Positions 26,233 to 35,109 of a DNA stretch of 64,000 bases are shown in pieces. Numbering within the stretch: position 1 is the stretch's first letter; each line of letters begins with the position of its first letter. A program made the translations under genes and the position numbers. Origin of the DNA: Thiobacillus sp. 0-1251. Its GTDB lineage: Bacteria > Pseudomonadota > Gammaproteobacteria > Burkholderiales > Thiobacillaceae. The DNA lies in contig MKWL01000023.1 in NCBI GenBank assembly GCA_001899305.1, positions 100,332 to 164,331 on the forward strand, read 5' to 3'. The notes below the pieces were generated by a model. The model was given only the letters and a program-made list of their open reading frames with translations, did no database searches and was not told where the DNA came from.

Positions 26233-27534
26233 TCAATGCAGGGCGGCGTCGAGTTCGGATGCGGCGATCAAGGCGTCCAGATAGGCCACGGAAATCTGGT
26301 GCAGCGGAATATCCAGTTGTTGGGCGTACGAGGCCAATGTCTCGACGTCGTTGTTCTCGCAGGCATAGGTCAATTGCAGCATGGCCCCTTCGGGCGAAGG
26401 GTGCGCGCTCAGTGCGCGTGCGCTGGTTGCCGACAGGCCCAGCTTGCGGATGAGCGTTTCCACCGGCAGCGACAGCGCAAGGGGAGCGGTCGACAGCAGG
26501 CCGATTTCGAATGCGGCGGCGGCGCTCTCGGCCGGTGCGCCCAGGCGGGTGATCTTTCCCATGAACAGCGCACGCGTCAACGCGGTGATGGCATAGTGAC
26601 GCGAGGATTCGGTGGGCTGCCTGCCAGCCAGCGCCAATAGGGCTGCCACGCGGCCGGCGCGCTGCGAGCCCAGCATGATGAGCGCGTGGGCCGTCGATTC
26701 GGCAGGCCGGCTCAAGCCGCCGGCCTGGGAGTTGGCAATGGCCAGCAGACGCGGCGCCATGTCGGGGTTCAGCCGGAAGAACTGCACCAGGGTTTCAACC
26801 GATTCGCGCAGGGCGATGGCCAGCAGATCCAACTGGACGGCCTGTTCATGGCTGATTTCAGCGGGCTGGGTATCGCCGGAAAAGAAGCTGCCCCGAAACC
26901 AGGTGTTGCCGGGCCAGCGAGCCTGGGCGTGGGCATGCCGCACGCCATCCACGATCAGGCGCGCAGCAACGGCAGGCGGTGTGTCGTCGGCATTGCAGGC
27001 AAGGTAGCGCCAGGCAGACTGGCTGTCCTGCACGACCGCATCCTGGGGGTTGAGTGTGGGACAGAACGTCAGCCCCGCATCCTGCAGGGCCAGAGCACGC
27101 GCCAGGTGCTGCTCGTTGTCGAGGTTCACGCACCAGATCAGCTGGCGGTGGTTGAGTTGCTGCGGCACTTCGCTGAACAGCATACCCGTGCTGATTCTCA
27201 CCAGAAGGGGCAGTTCCCCGGTCAGGCCGTCCTGGGTCAGGGAATACAAGCCGGTCAGCAACATGTCCTCTTCCATTTGCCGGAGTTCGAGGGGCGCATC
27301 GGCGCCGGCGGCCCGGCCGCGCAGGACCAACTGGTGCGCAACCAGACTGGAGGCGACGTCGAACAGCGGGTCGAACGAGAGGAAACGCGCTCGCAATACT
27401 TCTTCGCGAACCGGGTCGCTGCTCGCTATGCCGAGCATCTGCGTCACCACCACGGGCTGTTCGGATTCGCTGGTATTGATGCCGCCGCCGACGATGCGCG
27501 ATGGAGTGGAGTCGTCTGAGATCATGTCGCTCAC
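26233..27534 (-). CDS. EAL-HDOD (YuxH-like) signalling protein, EAL part degenerate
   Basis: 433-aa cytoplasmic protein. The first ~200 residues follow the fold of EAL domains (VVTQMLGIASSDPVREEVLRARFL, LLVRISTGMLFSEVP, and the WFRGSFFSG segment in the position of the usual VQGY/FxxP end), but the catalytic Glu, Asn and Asp motifs are missing, so c-di-GMP cleavage is not expected. The second half (from ~220) is an HDOD domain (DLLAIALRESVETLVQFFRLNPDMAPRLL..., ALIMLGSQRAGRVAALLAL). Such proteins act as signalling adaptors. The start is GTG at 27534; ATG at 27525 is equally possible. Confidence 0.75.
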   Translation of the reverse strand: MSDMISDDSTPSRIVGGGINTSESEQPVVVTQMLGIASSDPVREEVLRARFLSFDPLFDVASSLVAHQLVLRGRAAGADAPLELRQMEEDMLLTGLYSLTQDGLTGELPLLVRISTGMLFSEVPQQLNHRQLIWCVNLDNEQHLARALALQDAGLTFCPTLNPQDAVVQDSQSAWRYLACNADDTPPAVAARLIVDGVRHAHAQARWPGNTWFRGSFFSGDTQPAEISHEQAVQLDLLAIALRESVETLVQFFRLNPDMAPRLLAIANSQAGGLSRPAESTAHALIMLGSQRAGRVAALLALAGRQPTESSRHYAITALTRALFMGKITRLGAPAESAAAAFEIGLLSTAPLALSLPVETLIRKLGLSATSARALSAHPSPEGAMLQLTYACENNDVETLASYAQQLDIPLHQISVAYLDALIAASELDAALH

Positions 27535-27631
27535 TGCGGAATTCGTTTATTCATTCTAGCGCCGGGAAGTATTTTTCGCGTGCTTGCGTCATCATGGAAT
27601 CTTGTGGAAAGACCTGGACGAGGACCCTATG

Positions 27632-29074
27632 ATGAAGGAAATACTGCGCAACACGATAATCGCCAGCCTGATACTTGCATCACAGACCGGTTGGGCTGCG
27701 CCGCGCGATGAGATCGTCAGCACCGCATCCGACCAGTCAGGCGTGGCGGTCACGATCTACAACGACAATCTGGCGCTGGTGAAGGATACGCGGCGGGTCA
27801 GGCTGGGACGCGATTTCAATCAGCTGGCGTGGCGCGAAGTGTCGGCGCAGATGCGTCCGGAAACCGCGCAGTTGCGCAATTTGTCGAATCCGGCCGGATT
27901 CCGGCTGCAGGAACAGAATTTCGATTTCGATCTGCTGACCCCGCAAAAGCTGCTCGAAAAATATGTCGGACGCGAGGTCAGCGTCATACGCATGCATGCG
28001 GGCACCGACGTGGAAACCCGCGAAACCGCTACCGTGCTTTCGACCAACAACGGCGTGGTACTCAAGTTTGCCGACGGCCGCATCGAAACCGGCGTGCCGG
28101 GACGACTGGCGTTTCCCGGCGTACCCGACACGCTGCGCGATACGCCTACCCTGGTCATCTCGCTGCTCAACCCGTCTGCGGGCTTGCAGAACCTGGAGTT
28201 GTCCTATCTGACCTCCGGTTTGGCATGGCGTGCGGATTATGTGGCCGAACTGAATGCCGATGACGACCGGCTCGACCTGAACGGCTGGGTGACGCTGACC
28301 AATCAGAGCGGGGCGGCCTATCCGAACGCCAAGCTGCAGCTGGTGGCGGGCGACCTCAACCGGGTACGCGAGGCGCAGCCGATGCCGCGTGCGACGATGG
28401 CCATGGCGGCAAAAGTGGCCGACGCTGCCGACATGCAGCAGGAATCGCTGTTTGAATACCATCTCTACACGCTGCAGCGTCCCACCACGCTGGCGGAGAA
28501 CCAGACCAAGCAGGTTGCGCTGATGGCGGCGAGCCGGGTGCCGGTGAGAAAGGAATTCCTGCTCGAGGGTGCGAATTACTACTACTCGGGGCAAGTCGGC
28601 GAAATCGGCCAGAAGATCAAGGTCGGCGTGTTCGTCGAATTCGACAACAAGGGCGAAGGCCTCGGCGTGCCCTTGCCCAAGGGCGTGATCCGCGTCTACA
28701 AGCGGGACGGGCAGGGCAACGCGCAATTCGTCGGCGAGGATCGCATCGACCATACGCCGAAGAACGAGATCGTGCGCCTGAAGCTGGGCGAGGCGTTTGA
28801 CATTACCGCGGACAGGAAACAGACCGCCTTCCAGAAACTGGCGGGTAGCGGCCGCTTCAACTATGTATTCGAGTCGGCCTATGAAGTCGTGTTGAAAAAC
28901 GCCAAGCCGGAGGCGGTGACTGTCACCGTGCGTGAGCCGATGCCGGGCGACTGGACGATGGTGAGCGAATCGCAGCCGCATACCAAGACGGCATCCGGCA
29001 CGGCGGAATGGAAAGTGAAGGTCCCTGCGGAAGGCAAGACGACATTGACCTACCGCGTGCGAGTCAGGTACTGA
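27632..29074 (+). CDS. Secreted DUF4139-domain protein
   Basis: 480-aa exported protein with a signal peptide (MKEILRNTIIASLILASQ..GWAA). The rest matches the DUF4139 family: VTIYNDNLALVKDTRRV, LSYLTSGLAWRADYV, LNGWVTLTNQSGAAYPNAKL and a late VRVKG-like GKTTLTYRVRVRY. The family has no known biochemical function and consists of beta-rich secreted proteins. The start chosen has GAGGA 7 nt upstream; the ATG three bases earlier is the alternative. Its 3' end overlaps the convergent pgi by 11 bp. Confidence 0.85.
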   Translation: MKEILRNTIIASLILASQTGWAAPRDEIVSTASDQSGVAVTIYNDNLALVKDTRRVRLGRDFNQLAWREVSAQMRPETAQLRNLSNPAGFRLQEQNFDFDLLTPQKLLEKYVGREVSVIRMHAGTDVETRETATVLSTNNGVVLKFADGRIETGVPGRLAFPGVPDTLRDTPTLVISLLNPSAGLQNLELSYLTSGLAWRADYVAELNADDDRLDLNGWVTLTNQSGAAYPNAKLQLVAGDLNRVREAQPMPRATMAMAAKVADAADMQQESLFEYHLYTLQRPTTLAENQTKQVALMAASRVPVRKEFLLEGANYYYSGQVGEIGQKIKVGVFVEFDNKGEGLGVPLPKGVIRVYKRDGQGNAQFVGEDRIDHTPKNEIVRLKLGEAFDITADRKQTAFQKLAGSGRFNYVFESAYEVVLKNAKPEAVTVTVREPMPGDWTMVSESQPHTKTASGTAEWKVKVPAEGKTTLTYRVRVRY

Positions 29075-30716
29075 GCCCGCGCCGCCGGCGGATGTCGGCG
29101 ATCAGCCCCTGGGTGGAACCGTCGTGTTCCCCGATCACGCGAACTGAACTCAGCGCGGCGCGGATCGGCGGCGCCAGTTGCTTGCCGAGCTCGACGCCCC
29201 ACTGGTCGAAGCTGTTGATCTGCCAGATCACGCCCTGCACGAAGACCTTGTGCTCGTAGAGGGCGATCAGCATGCCCAGCGTGTGCGGATCGAGCTTCTG
29301 GTAGAGCAGGGTATTGCTGGGGCGATTGCCGGGGAAGACCTTGTGTGGTGCGAGTGCTTTCGCGTCTTCCCGGCTCATGCCCTGGGCGATCAGTTCGGCC
29401 TCGATTACCGCGCGCGACTTGCCTTTCAGCAAGGCTTCGGTCTGCGCCAGGCAATTGGCCAGCAGCCATTCGTGCTGGTCGGCCAGCGGCGTGGAATTGA
29501 CCGCCGCCACCAGGAAATCGGTGGGAATCAGGCGCGTGCCCTGATGGACCAGTTCGAAGAACGCATGCTGGCCGTTGGTGCCGGGCGCGCCCCAGACGAT
29601 GGGACCGGTGTTGTAGTTGACCAGCTTGTTGGTGCGGTTGACGTTCTTGCCGTTCGATTCCATGTCGAGTTGCTGCAGGAACGGCACCAGCAGGCGCAGC
29701 CGCTGGTCGTAGGGAAAGATGCCATAGGTGTCGGTACCCCAGAAGTTGGCATACCAGATGCCGAGCATGCCGAGGATCACCGGCATGTTGGCCTCCAGCG
29801 GCGCTTCCTTGAAGTGGATGTCCATCGCATGGGCACCCGCCAGCAGCGCCTGGAAGTTGCCCCAGCCGATCTGCAGCGCGATCGACAGGCCGATCGCCGA
29901 CCATAGCGAATAGCGGCCGCCGACCCAGTCCCAGAAGATGAACATGTTGTCGGGGTCGATACCGAAGGCCTCGACCGCCTGGGCGTTGGTCGACAGGGCC
30001 ACGAAATGCCGTGCCACCGCAGCCGGCGCGCGCAGCGCAGCCAACAGCCAAGCCTTGGCCGAGTTGGCATTGGCCAGGGTTTCCAGCGTGGTGAAGGTTT
30101 TCGAGGCGACAATGAACAGCGTGGTTTCGGGATCGAGCTGTTTCAGCGTGCCGGCCAGGTGCGCGGGATCGAGGTTGGAGACGAAATGCACCCGCACGTT
30201 TTCCACCGCGTAATGATCGAGCGCATGACACACCATGGCCGGTCCCAGATCCGAGCCGCCGATGCCGATGTTCACCACGTCGCGGATGGGCTTGCCGGTA
30301 TGGCCGCGCCAGCTGCCATTGTGGATCGATTCGACGAAGCGCTGCATGCGGTTGAGCACCGCGGCCACCTCGCGCTCGACGTCCACGCCTTCCACCACCA
30401 GCGGCGGACGGACCGGCGCACGCAGTGCCGTGTGCAGGACGGCCCGCTGCTCGGTGAAGTTGATGCGTTCGCCGCTGAACATGGCGGTGCGCATGGCCTC
30501 AAGATCGGACTCGCGTGCGAGTTGCATCAGCAGGCCCAGGGTGTCGGGCGTGACGCGGTTTTTCGAATAGTCGAGCAGCAGGTTCCCGCAGCGTAGCGAG
30601 AGCTGATCGAAGCGGCCGGCATCCTCGCGGAATGCGGCGCGCATGTCGAAGGCGCGCATGGCCTTGAAGTGCTGTTCCAGGTCTTTCCAGGCGGGCAGGT
30701 GTTTGAGCGGTTTCAT
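29064..30716 (-). CDS. pgi: Glucose-6-phosphate isomerase
   Basis: Interconverts glucose-6-phosphate and fructose-6-phosphate; cytoplasmic. The 550-aa length is normal. Family signatures are visible: VVNIGIGGSDLGPAM, FIVASKTFTTLETLANA, FIFWDWVGGRYSLWSAIGLS (signature 1), GTDTYGIFPYDQRLRLLVPF and FDQWGVELGKQLA (signature 2). Active-site residues Glu (MESNGK region) and His (GQHAFFE) are present. Monocistronic here. Confidence 0.97.
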   Translation of the reverse strand: MKPLKHLPAWKDLEQHFKAMRAFDMRAAFREDAGRFDQLSLRCGNLLLDYSKNRVTPDTLGLLMQLARESDLEAMRTAMFSGERINFTEQRAVLHTALRAPVRPPLVVEGVDVEREVAAVLNRMQRFVESIHNGSWRGHTGKPIRDVVNIGIGGSDLGPAMVCHALDHYAVENVRVHFVSNLDPAHLAGTLKQLDPETTLFIVASKTFTTLETLANANSAKAWLLAALRAPAAVARHFVALSTNAQAVEAFGIDPDNMFIFWDWVGGRYSLWSAIGLSIALQIGWGNFQALLAGAHAMDIHFKEAPLEANMPVILGMLGIWYANFWGTDTYGIFPYDQRLRLLVPFLQQLDMESNGKNVNRTNKLVNYNTGPIVWGAPGTNGQHAFFELVHQGTRLIPTDFLVAAVNSTPLADQHEWLLANCLAQTEALLKGKSRAVIEAELIAQGMSREDAKALAPHKVFPGNRPSNTLLYQKLDPHTLGMLIALYEHKVFVQGVIWQINSFDQWGVELGKQLAPPIRAALSSVRVIGEHDGSTQGLIADIRRRRGLST

Positions 30717-30821
30717 GGGCGTGCAATGTGGGGACGGACTTCGAAGGTATCATATGCGAGCGGCGCGTCAGCTTGTAAGGCACTGGCGCGGCGCTTTATC
30801 GATGAAGATGGATGAGACAGC

Positions 30822-31307
30822 ATGGTCACCGTGACACAAAACAAACTCGTATACATTACCTATTCCATCCTGGATTCGCGCGGCATGGTCGTCGAGCAGC
30901 ATGATATTCCGGTGGGCTATGTGCAAGGCGCCAACAGCGGCATCCTGCCGGCGATCGAATCGGCGGTGGCGGGGCGCAAGATAGGCGACCGCGTCGAGAT
31001 CGCCTTGTCGCCCGAAGAAGGGTACGGGCTGCGCGACGAGAGTCTGGTGTTCGTGGACGACATCGAGAACGTGCCGCCGGAATTCCGGCGCATCGGAGCG
31101 GAAGTCATGTTCGAGAACGAATCGGGCGAAACCAAGGTTTTTTACGTCACCGCGATCGAGGACGGCAAGCTCACGCTGGACGGTAATCCCTCGCTGGCTG
31201 GCCAGAGCGTGACCTGCCTGGTCAACGTGACAGACATTCGCGAGGCCACGCCGGAGGAAATCCGCAATGGGCGGCCGCTCGACGTGCAGACCGGAACGGT
31301 GCATTAG
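30822..31307 (+). CDS. SlyD-like FKBP-type peptidyl-prolyl isomerase
   Basis: 161-aa cytoplasmic prolyl isomerase/chaperone. The FKBP part holds GYVQGANSGILPAIESAVAG and RVEIALSPEEGYGLRDE; the inserted flap domain (VFVDDIENVPPEFRRIGAEV ... GNPSLAGQS) is present. The His-rich nickel-binding tail of E. coli SlyD is absent: the protein ends RNGRPLDVQTGTVH. A strong bidirectional terminator follows. Confidence 0.9.
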   Translation: MVTVTQNKLVYITYSILDSRGMVVEQHDIPVGYVQGANSGILPAIESAVAGRKIGDRVEIALSPEEGYGLRDESLVFVDDIENVPPEFRRIGAEVMFENESGETKVFYVTAIEDGKLTLDGNPSLAGQSVTCLVNVTDIREATPEEIRNGRPLDVQTGTVH

Positions 31308-31330
31308 GCCGGGTCCGATTCACCGACGTA

Positions 31331-31358
31331 AAAAAGCCGGGAGATTTCCCGGCTTTTT
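31331..31358. terminator. Bidirectional Rho-independent terminator
   Basis: A 12-bp stem (31331-31342 with 31347-31358) and a 4-nt loop, with a five-base A-run and T-run at the ends. It serves the FKBP gene on the plus strand and the SCP2-like gene on the minus strand. Confidence 0.9.
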
Positions 31359-31374
31359 GTTGCGGCTCACCCGT

Positions 31375-31884
31375 TTACTTGGCGGGGCAGGCCTTGTCGC
31401 CCGGGATTTTGCCCGGCAGACGCAGGAAGGCCTCGAACGGACCCATCACGCCCATCGCTTCCATTTTAGGGCCAGTGAACTTGAGACGGCCAAACATCAT
31501 GGCTTTCATCGGGCCATATTCACCCGCGCCCATTTCGTTCCAGCGATCGGTGGTGGCATGCATCGTATAGTCGACCGCATAGTCCATCTGGTGGTTCTGG
31601 ACCGCGCCACCATAGACGCACATGGCCTTGCCATCCTTGGCGGCGATCTTCAGCTCGGTCTGCGTCGCTTCGCCGCAGTCCGTGCGATACAGATGAATGA
31701 TCTTGTAGCCGCGGCCTTTGTCGTTCTTGATCCATTTTTCGCCCAGGCCGTCCGTCAGGGTGGCATCCTTGTTCCAGGCGTCGCAAGCCTGAGCGGTCCA
31801 TTCAACGGACATCATGGCGGGTGCGGCGTGAGCTGCAGTGGCGAATATGGCCAGGGCAGCCAGCGCGATCGTAGTGTATTTCAT
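31375..31884 (-). CDS. Secreted SCP2-like (sterol-carrier-fold) protein
   Basis: 169-aa exported protein: signal peptide MKYTTIALAALAIFATAAHA. The mature part resembles a stand-alone SCP2 lipid-binding fold (DYAVDYTMHATTDRWNEMGAG and GRLKFTGPKMEAMGVMGPFE read as the usual end of SCP2). It has four Cys residues (CDAW, DCGEA, MCVYG, and the late ACPAK). The ribosome-binding site is strong (AAGGAGGAG, 6 nt spacing), suggesting high expression. A lipid or hydrophobic ligand is inferred only from the fold. Confidence 0.6.
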   Translation of the reverse strand: MKYTTIALAALAIFATAAHAAPAMMSVEWTAQACDAWNKDATLTDGLGEKWIKNDKGRGYKIIHLYRTDCGEATQTELKIAAKDGKAMCVYGGAVQNHQMDYAVDYTMHATTDRWNEMGAGEYGPMKAMMFGRLKFTGPKMEAMGVMGPFEAFLRLPGKIPGDKACPAK

Positions 31885-32208
31885 GGGTAACTCCTCCTTT
31901 TAATTAAATATCCTGGTTGTAGCTTGGTTTTTATTTACGAAGAAAAACTCTTCGAGCGAGCACGGTAATCATCATGCGTAGGCTTGTCAATGCGGCGGCA
32001 GTTTTTTTACGAATCTGTACGGCCCGGCGCCATGGAGGGCGATCAGTACACCGATGGAGCCCGGCCTGTCGGCCCATGAAAAGTTGAAGCCAATAACTTG
32101 ATTCAGATCATTCCCGCGACGAGGAAGCGCGTGATGCCGTGAAGGCCCGGAAGGGCATGGAAGAACATTTATATTCTTAAGTCTTTATATGTTTATTTAG
32201 TTGTCAAA
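31885..32208. other. AT-richer intergenic region upstream of the SCP2-like gene
   Basis: 324 bp without a convincing gene. On the minus strand it contains a perfect -35 box TTGACA (31990-31985) and, 17 bp on, only a poor -10 (TACCGT), so a promoter for the SCP2-like gene is possible. A short hairpin (31938-31954, 6-bp stem, A-rich loop) falls in the presumed leader. The half near 32160-32208 is A/T-rich and shows nothing I can name. Confidence 0.4.
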
Positions 32209-32877
32209 TCACGGCTGGGCCAAGCTTTCCTCGACCAGTCGGATGCGGCGGGCGAGTTGTGCCGACTCCGCGGTCCGGCCAAGTTTGTCCGCCTGCTGCT
32301 GCCGCAGTTTCAGGTAAGTGAGCAGGGGTTGCCGCCAGCCCTGCTCCGAAGCGGTTTCCGTTGCTGTCGCCAGGGTGGTCGCGTCGGCTTCCTGGCGCAT
32401 CACCAGCAAGCTGGCGTCGAGCAGGCGGGCAAGCGGGTCATCGATCCGCTCCAGCGCCGCACGTCGTTTGTCTGCGGGCGCACGCACGAGATCGCGGTGC
32501 TGGCTGGGTAGCAGGGCAAGGTCGAGGCCGTCCCAACGCAGGGTGAGGAAGCGGTAATAGGCCTGATCCGCCGGATTCGGTCCATCACCGGCGAGCTCGG
32601 CATACTCACTGCAGGCATCGTCGATCAGCATGGCGCGGCGGGTGGCGCAGTGCACCAGCCACAGACGCGCGGTCTCGCCAACGCGGCCGGCCCCCCCGGT
32701 GGCGGCGACCGCCTGCCGGAAGTAGCGCTCCGCCAGTGTATTCTCGCCGCGCAGCGCATGCTTCTGATACCGTGCGACCAGATCGGCCGAGTCGACTTTC
32801 CAGTCCGGCGGCGGCGGGCCGCCGCTGCCGCAGGCAGCAAGCATGAGCAGGCTGGCGAGGGCGAGCAGTGTCTTCAT
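32209..32877 (-). CDS. Lipoprotein at the end of an MCE/Mla-type operon
   Basis: 222-aa lipoprotein: signal MKTLLALASLLMLAAC with a clear lipobox (LAAC, Cys16) and GSGG after it. The mature part is helical and Ala/Arg/Leu-rich, with repeats of the tetratricopeptide-like type (YFRQAVAATGGAGRVGETARLWL; YAELAGDGPNPADQAYYRFL), but I cannot assign a family. It overlaps the MlaD gene by 4 bp and is the last gene of the operon, so it is likely the outer-membrane or periplasmic partner of the transporter. Confidence 0.8.
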   Translation of the reverse strand: MKTLLALASLLMLAACGSGGPPPPDWKVDSADLVARYQKHALRGENTLAERYFRQAVAATGGAGRVGETARLWLVHCATRRAMLIDDACSEYAELAGDGPNPADQAYYRFLTLRWDGLDLALLPSQHRDLVRAPADKRRAALERIDDPLARLLDASLLVMRQEADATTLATATETASEQGWRQPLLTYLKLRQQQADKLGRTAESAQLARRIRLVEESLAQP

Positions 32878-33800
32878 GGCAGCTTCACCTCGGGCTCACG
32901 TGCGAACGGCCATTTTTTGTTGATCTCGTTGATCAAGCCATTGGCCTTGCGCACGGCATCGTCGATTTCGGCGCGCAGCTTGGCGATGTCCTGGGTGCCG
33001 TCCTTGACGTTGGCTGAAATCTCCACGGCATTCGCCATCACGGCGTCGGCCTTCTTCAGGCTGGACTGCGCATCGTTCAGCATCAGCCGGACCTGTGCCA
33101 GCGAGGCTTTCGTCTGCTCGGCCATGCCGTCCTGGGCAAACAGCCACTGGTCAGTCTTGGCGGTCATGGCATCGAGCTTGGCGATGAGGGCACGGGTCTT
33201 GTCGAGCGAGTCGGTCACAGCACGCGCCTTCTCCGGACTGCCGAGCACGCCTTCGAGCACACCGTATTCACCGGTCATGCGTCCGGTCACGGTCTTCACG
33301 TTGGCCAGCGTGGCGTTGATCTCGCCATCCTTGCGGGTGAGATACTCGACGTTGGCAAGGATTGCCTTGACCCGTTCGACCAGCGCCGGGATCTCCTTGC
33401 TGATGTCGGACGTGAGCAGCAGCATGGTGGCGTTGTCGGGCAGCGCAGGCGCCCTGAGATCAGGCGAATCGACCCGGATCTTGGCGCCGCCGACGATGGG
33501 CTTGTCGAGGGTGAAGCTGCTGTTCTCCTTCAGCCATTTGGCATTGCGGCTGAGGAATTCGGTATGGATGATGATGCCGCCGTTCTCATTCAGGCCGAGT
33601 GTGGTGACGCGGCCGATCTCGATGCCGGAGAACACCACCGGCACGCCGGGCGCCACGCCGTCGGCACTGGCTGCGGCCAGTTGCAGGTGGAAGGTTTTTT
33701 CGAAGAAGCCGCGTGCGTGCAGCAGGTAGACGATGAAAACCGCGGCCAGCACCAGCGATGCGGCGGCAAACAGCCCGACCTTGAAATGCAGTTTGTTCAT
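32874..33800 (-). CDS. MlaD/MCE-domain protein
   Basis: 308-aa substrate-binding subunit of a phospholipid-transport type ABC system. A single N-terminal membrane helix (about 8-27, LFAAASLVLAAVFIVYLL) is followed by the MCE domain (~40-115: FHLQLAAASADGVAPGVPVVF then SGIEIGRVTTLGL) and a long helical tail (~130-300, rich in Asp/Lys/Ala heptads such as AQSSLKKADAVMANA), which in MCE proteins forms a tube or needle. The tail is longer than in E. coli MlaD (183 aa). Both ends overlap neighbouring genes by 4 bp. Confidence 0.92.
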   Translation of the reverse strand: MNKLHFKVGLFAAASLVLAAVFIVYLLHARGFFEKTFHLQLAAASADGVAPGVPVVFSGIEIGRVTTLGLNENGGIIIHTEFLSRNAKWLKENSSFTLDKPIVGGAKIRVDSPDLRAPALPDNATMLLLTSDISKEIPALVERVKAILANVEYLTRKDGEINATLANVKTVTGRMTGEYGVLEGVLGSPEKARAVTDSLDKTRALIAKLDAMTAKTDQWLFAQDGMAEQTKASLAQVRLMLNDAQSSLKKADAVMANAVEISANVKDGTQDIAKLRAEIDDAVRKANGLINEINKKWPFAREPEVKLP

Positions 33801-34204
33801 GCTTGATAAAGTGCCTGGTTCCAGCTGAAGTCGAATATTTCCCAGGTGCCCGTCATCTCCGCCTGTACGGCCAGTTGCCGGATGAAGCTCGGATAAGGCA
33901 CATCGTAAAGCATGGCACCGGGGCGGTCGATGACCAGTCGCGGGCGCTTCAGGATGAGCGCGCGTGCCAGCTTGGTGACGAAGCGCTGCGCGGGGGTCAT
34001 GTCGGGGTCGCGTAGCAGCGCGATGCCGGCATGGCCCAGCTGTTCCAGCAATTGCAGGGCCTGGCAGTTCGATTCGGCGACGTTGAAGTGGCCCCGGTAG
34101 ATCGGGATCAGTGCGATGTTGTCGAGCGCAGATAGGTTGGCGCGCAGCGGCAGGTCGAGTGCGACGCGCGCCACGTCGTCGGGCAGGGCGTCGACTGCCG
34201 CCAT
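33797..34204 (-). CDS. Degenerate ABC ATPase-like protein in Mla operon (no Walker A)
   Basis: The gene lies where MlaF should be, between the MlaE-like and MlaD-like genes. The protein aligns by eye with the second half of an ABC ATPase: ANLSALDNIALIPIYRG (the Q-loop region of MlaF-like proteins), LLEQLGHAGIALLRD, MTPAQRFVTKLARALIL (position of LSGGQ...ARAL) and PRLVIDRPG (position of Walker B LLLDEPT). There is no Walker A, the signature glycines are gone and the catalytic Glu is Arg, so ATP hydrolysis is not expected. The start is uncertain: ATG at 34204 gives 135 aa; a CTG at 34234, overlapping the MlaE stop as CTGA, or ATT at 34252, would add 10-16 residues. Confidence 0.65.
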   Translation of the reverse strand: MAAVDALPDDVARVALDLPLRANLSALDNIALIPIYRGHFNVAESNCQALQLLEQLGHAGIALLRDPDMTPAQRFVTKLARALILKRPRLVIDRPGAMLYDVPYPSFIRQLAVQAEMTGTWEIFDFSWNQALYQA

Positions 34205-34230
34205 CAGGGCGTCGCGGTCGTCGAACGGGA

Positions 34231-35025
34231 TCAGATGTATTTGAGCGCTAATGACACCACCTCGATCGCCACGATGGCGAAGAACACCCGCATCATGCCG
34301 CGCAGCACGGAAACCGGCACCATGAAGAGTTTTTTCGGTGTTTCGAGCCCTGCAGTGACCGGGATCAGCGTGACTGCCAGTCCGAACAGGGCGCACTTGG
34401 CGATCAGGCCCGCCATGATCCTGAAGTCGAAGATTTTTGCGATGGTCCGGGTATACGGCTCGAAGCCGGCCACGTTCATGCCATAAATGGCGAGGTAGCC
34501 CATCAGGAGGGCGAGCAGGCCGGCCAGCCCGGCCAGGGTGACGACCGATACGACCCCGCCGATCAGCCGCGGCAGGAACTCGAACTGCATCGGCGGAACC
34601 TTGCAATGCGCCAGCGCATCCAATTCGTTGTTGACCTGCATCAGCGCGACTTCGGTGTTGATGGCGCTGCCCGAGCGCAGGGCGACGAACAGCGCCGTCA
34701 GGAAAGGCAGCAGTTCCAGCACCAGGACGCGGATGGTCATCTCGCTGGCGAATTCAGTGAGGCCGAAGTCGCGTGCGGTGGAGAGGATGATGGTGATGAT
34801 GAGCCATGAAATCACCAACGCGTAGCCGAGGAATACATGCAGGATCTGCACCGCGGTGAAGTAGATCTGTTTTACCACGACATCGAAGGTGGCGCGGTTC
34901 CAGGTGGCGGGTTCCAGAAGCAGCAGGCCGGCCTTGGCCAGAAAGGCGAACATGCCGTACCCGACGGTGAACCAGCCGACGACCTTGGCGCCGAGTGATT
35001 CGATGGAAGCCGCAAGAAAATTCAT
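34231..35025 (-). CDS. MlaE-type ABC permease
   Basis: 264-aa inner-membrane permease of the MlaE/YrbE family. Five or so helices are visible; the family signature is present around FASEMTIRVLVLELLPFLTALFVALRSGSA (the conserved ExxxLxxxxRSGSA-like part) and MQVNNELDALAHCKVPPMQF (consensus xExxAL). First gene of a four-gene operon mlaE - ATPase-like - mlaD - lipoprotein, each overlapping the next. No MlaC or MlaB (STAS) gene is adjacent. Divergent from the SH3 gene. Confidence 0.92.
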   Translation of the reverse strand: MNFLAASIESLGAKVVGWFTVGYGMFAFLAKAGLLLLEPATWNRATFDVVVKQIYFTAVQILHVFLGYALVISWLIITIILSTARDFGLTEFASEMTIRVLVLELLPFLTALFVALRSGSAINTEVALMQVNNELDALAHCKVPPMQFEFLPRLIGGVVSVVTLAGLAGLLALLMGYLAIYGMNVAGFEPYTRTIAKIFDFRIMAGLIAKCALFGLAVTLIPVTAGLETPKKLFMVPVSVLRGMMRVFFAIVAIEVVSLALKYI

Positions 35026-35109
35026 CGCGGCATCTTAACGCCATTGCCGGCGCTTGCACCATCGGATGGCAGGCCCTACAGTTTCGTAGTCACACGGAGA
35101 AGACACACG

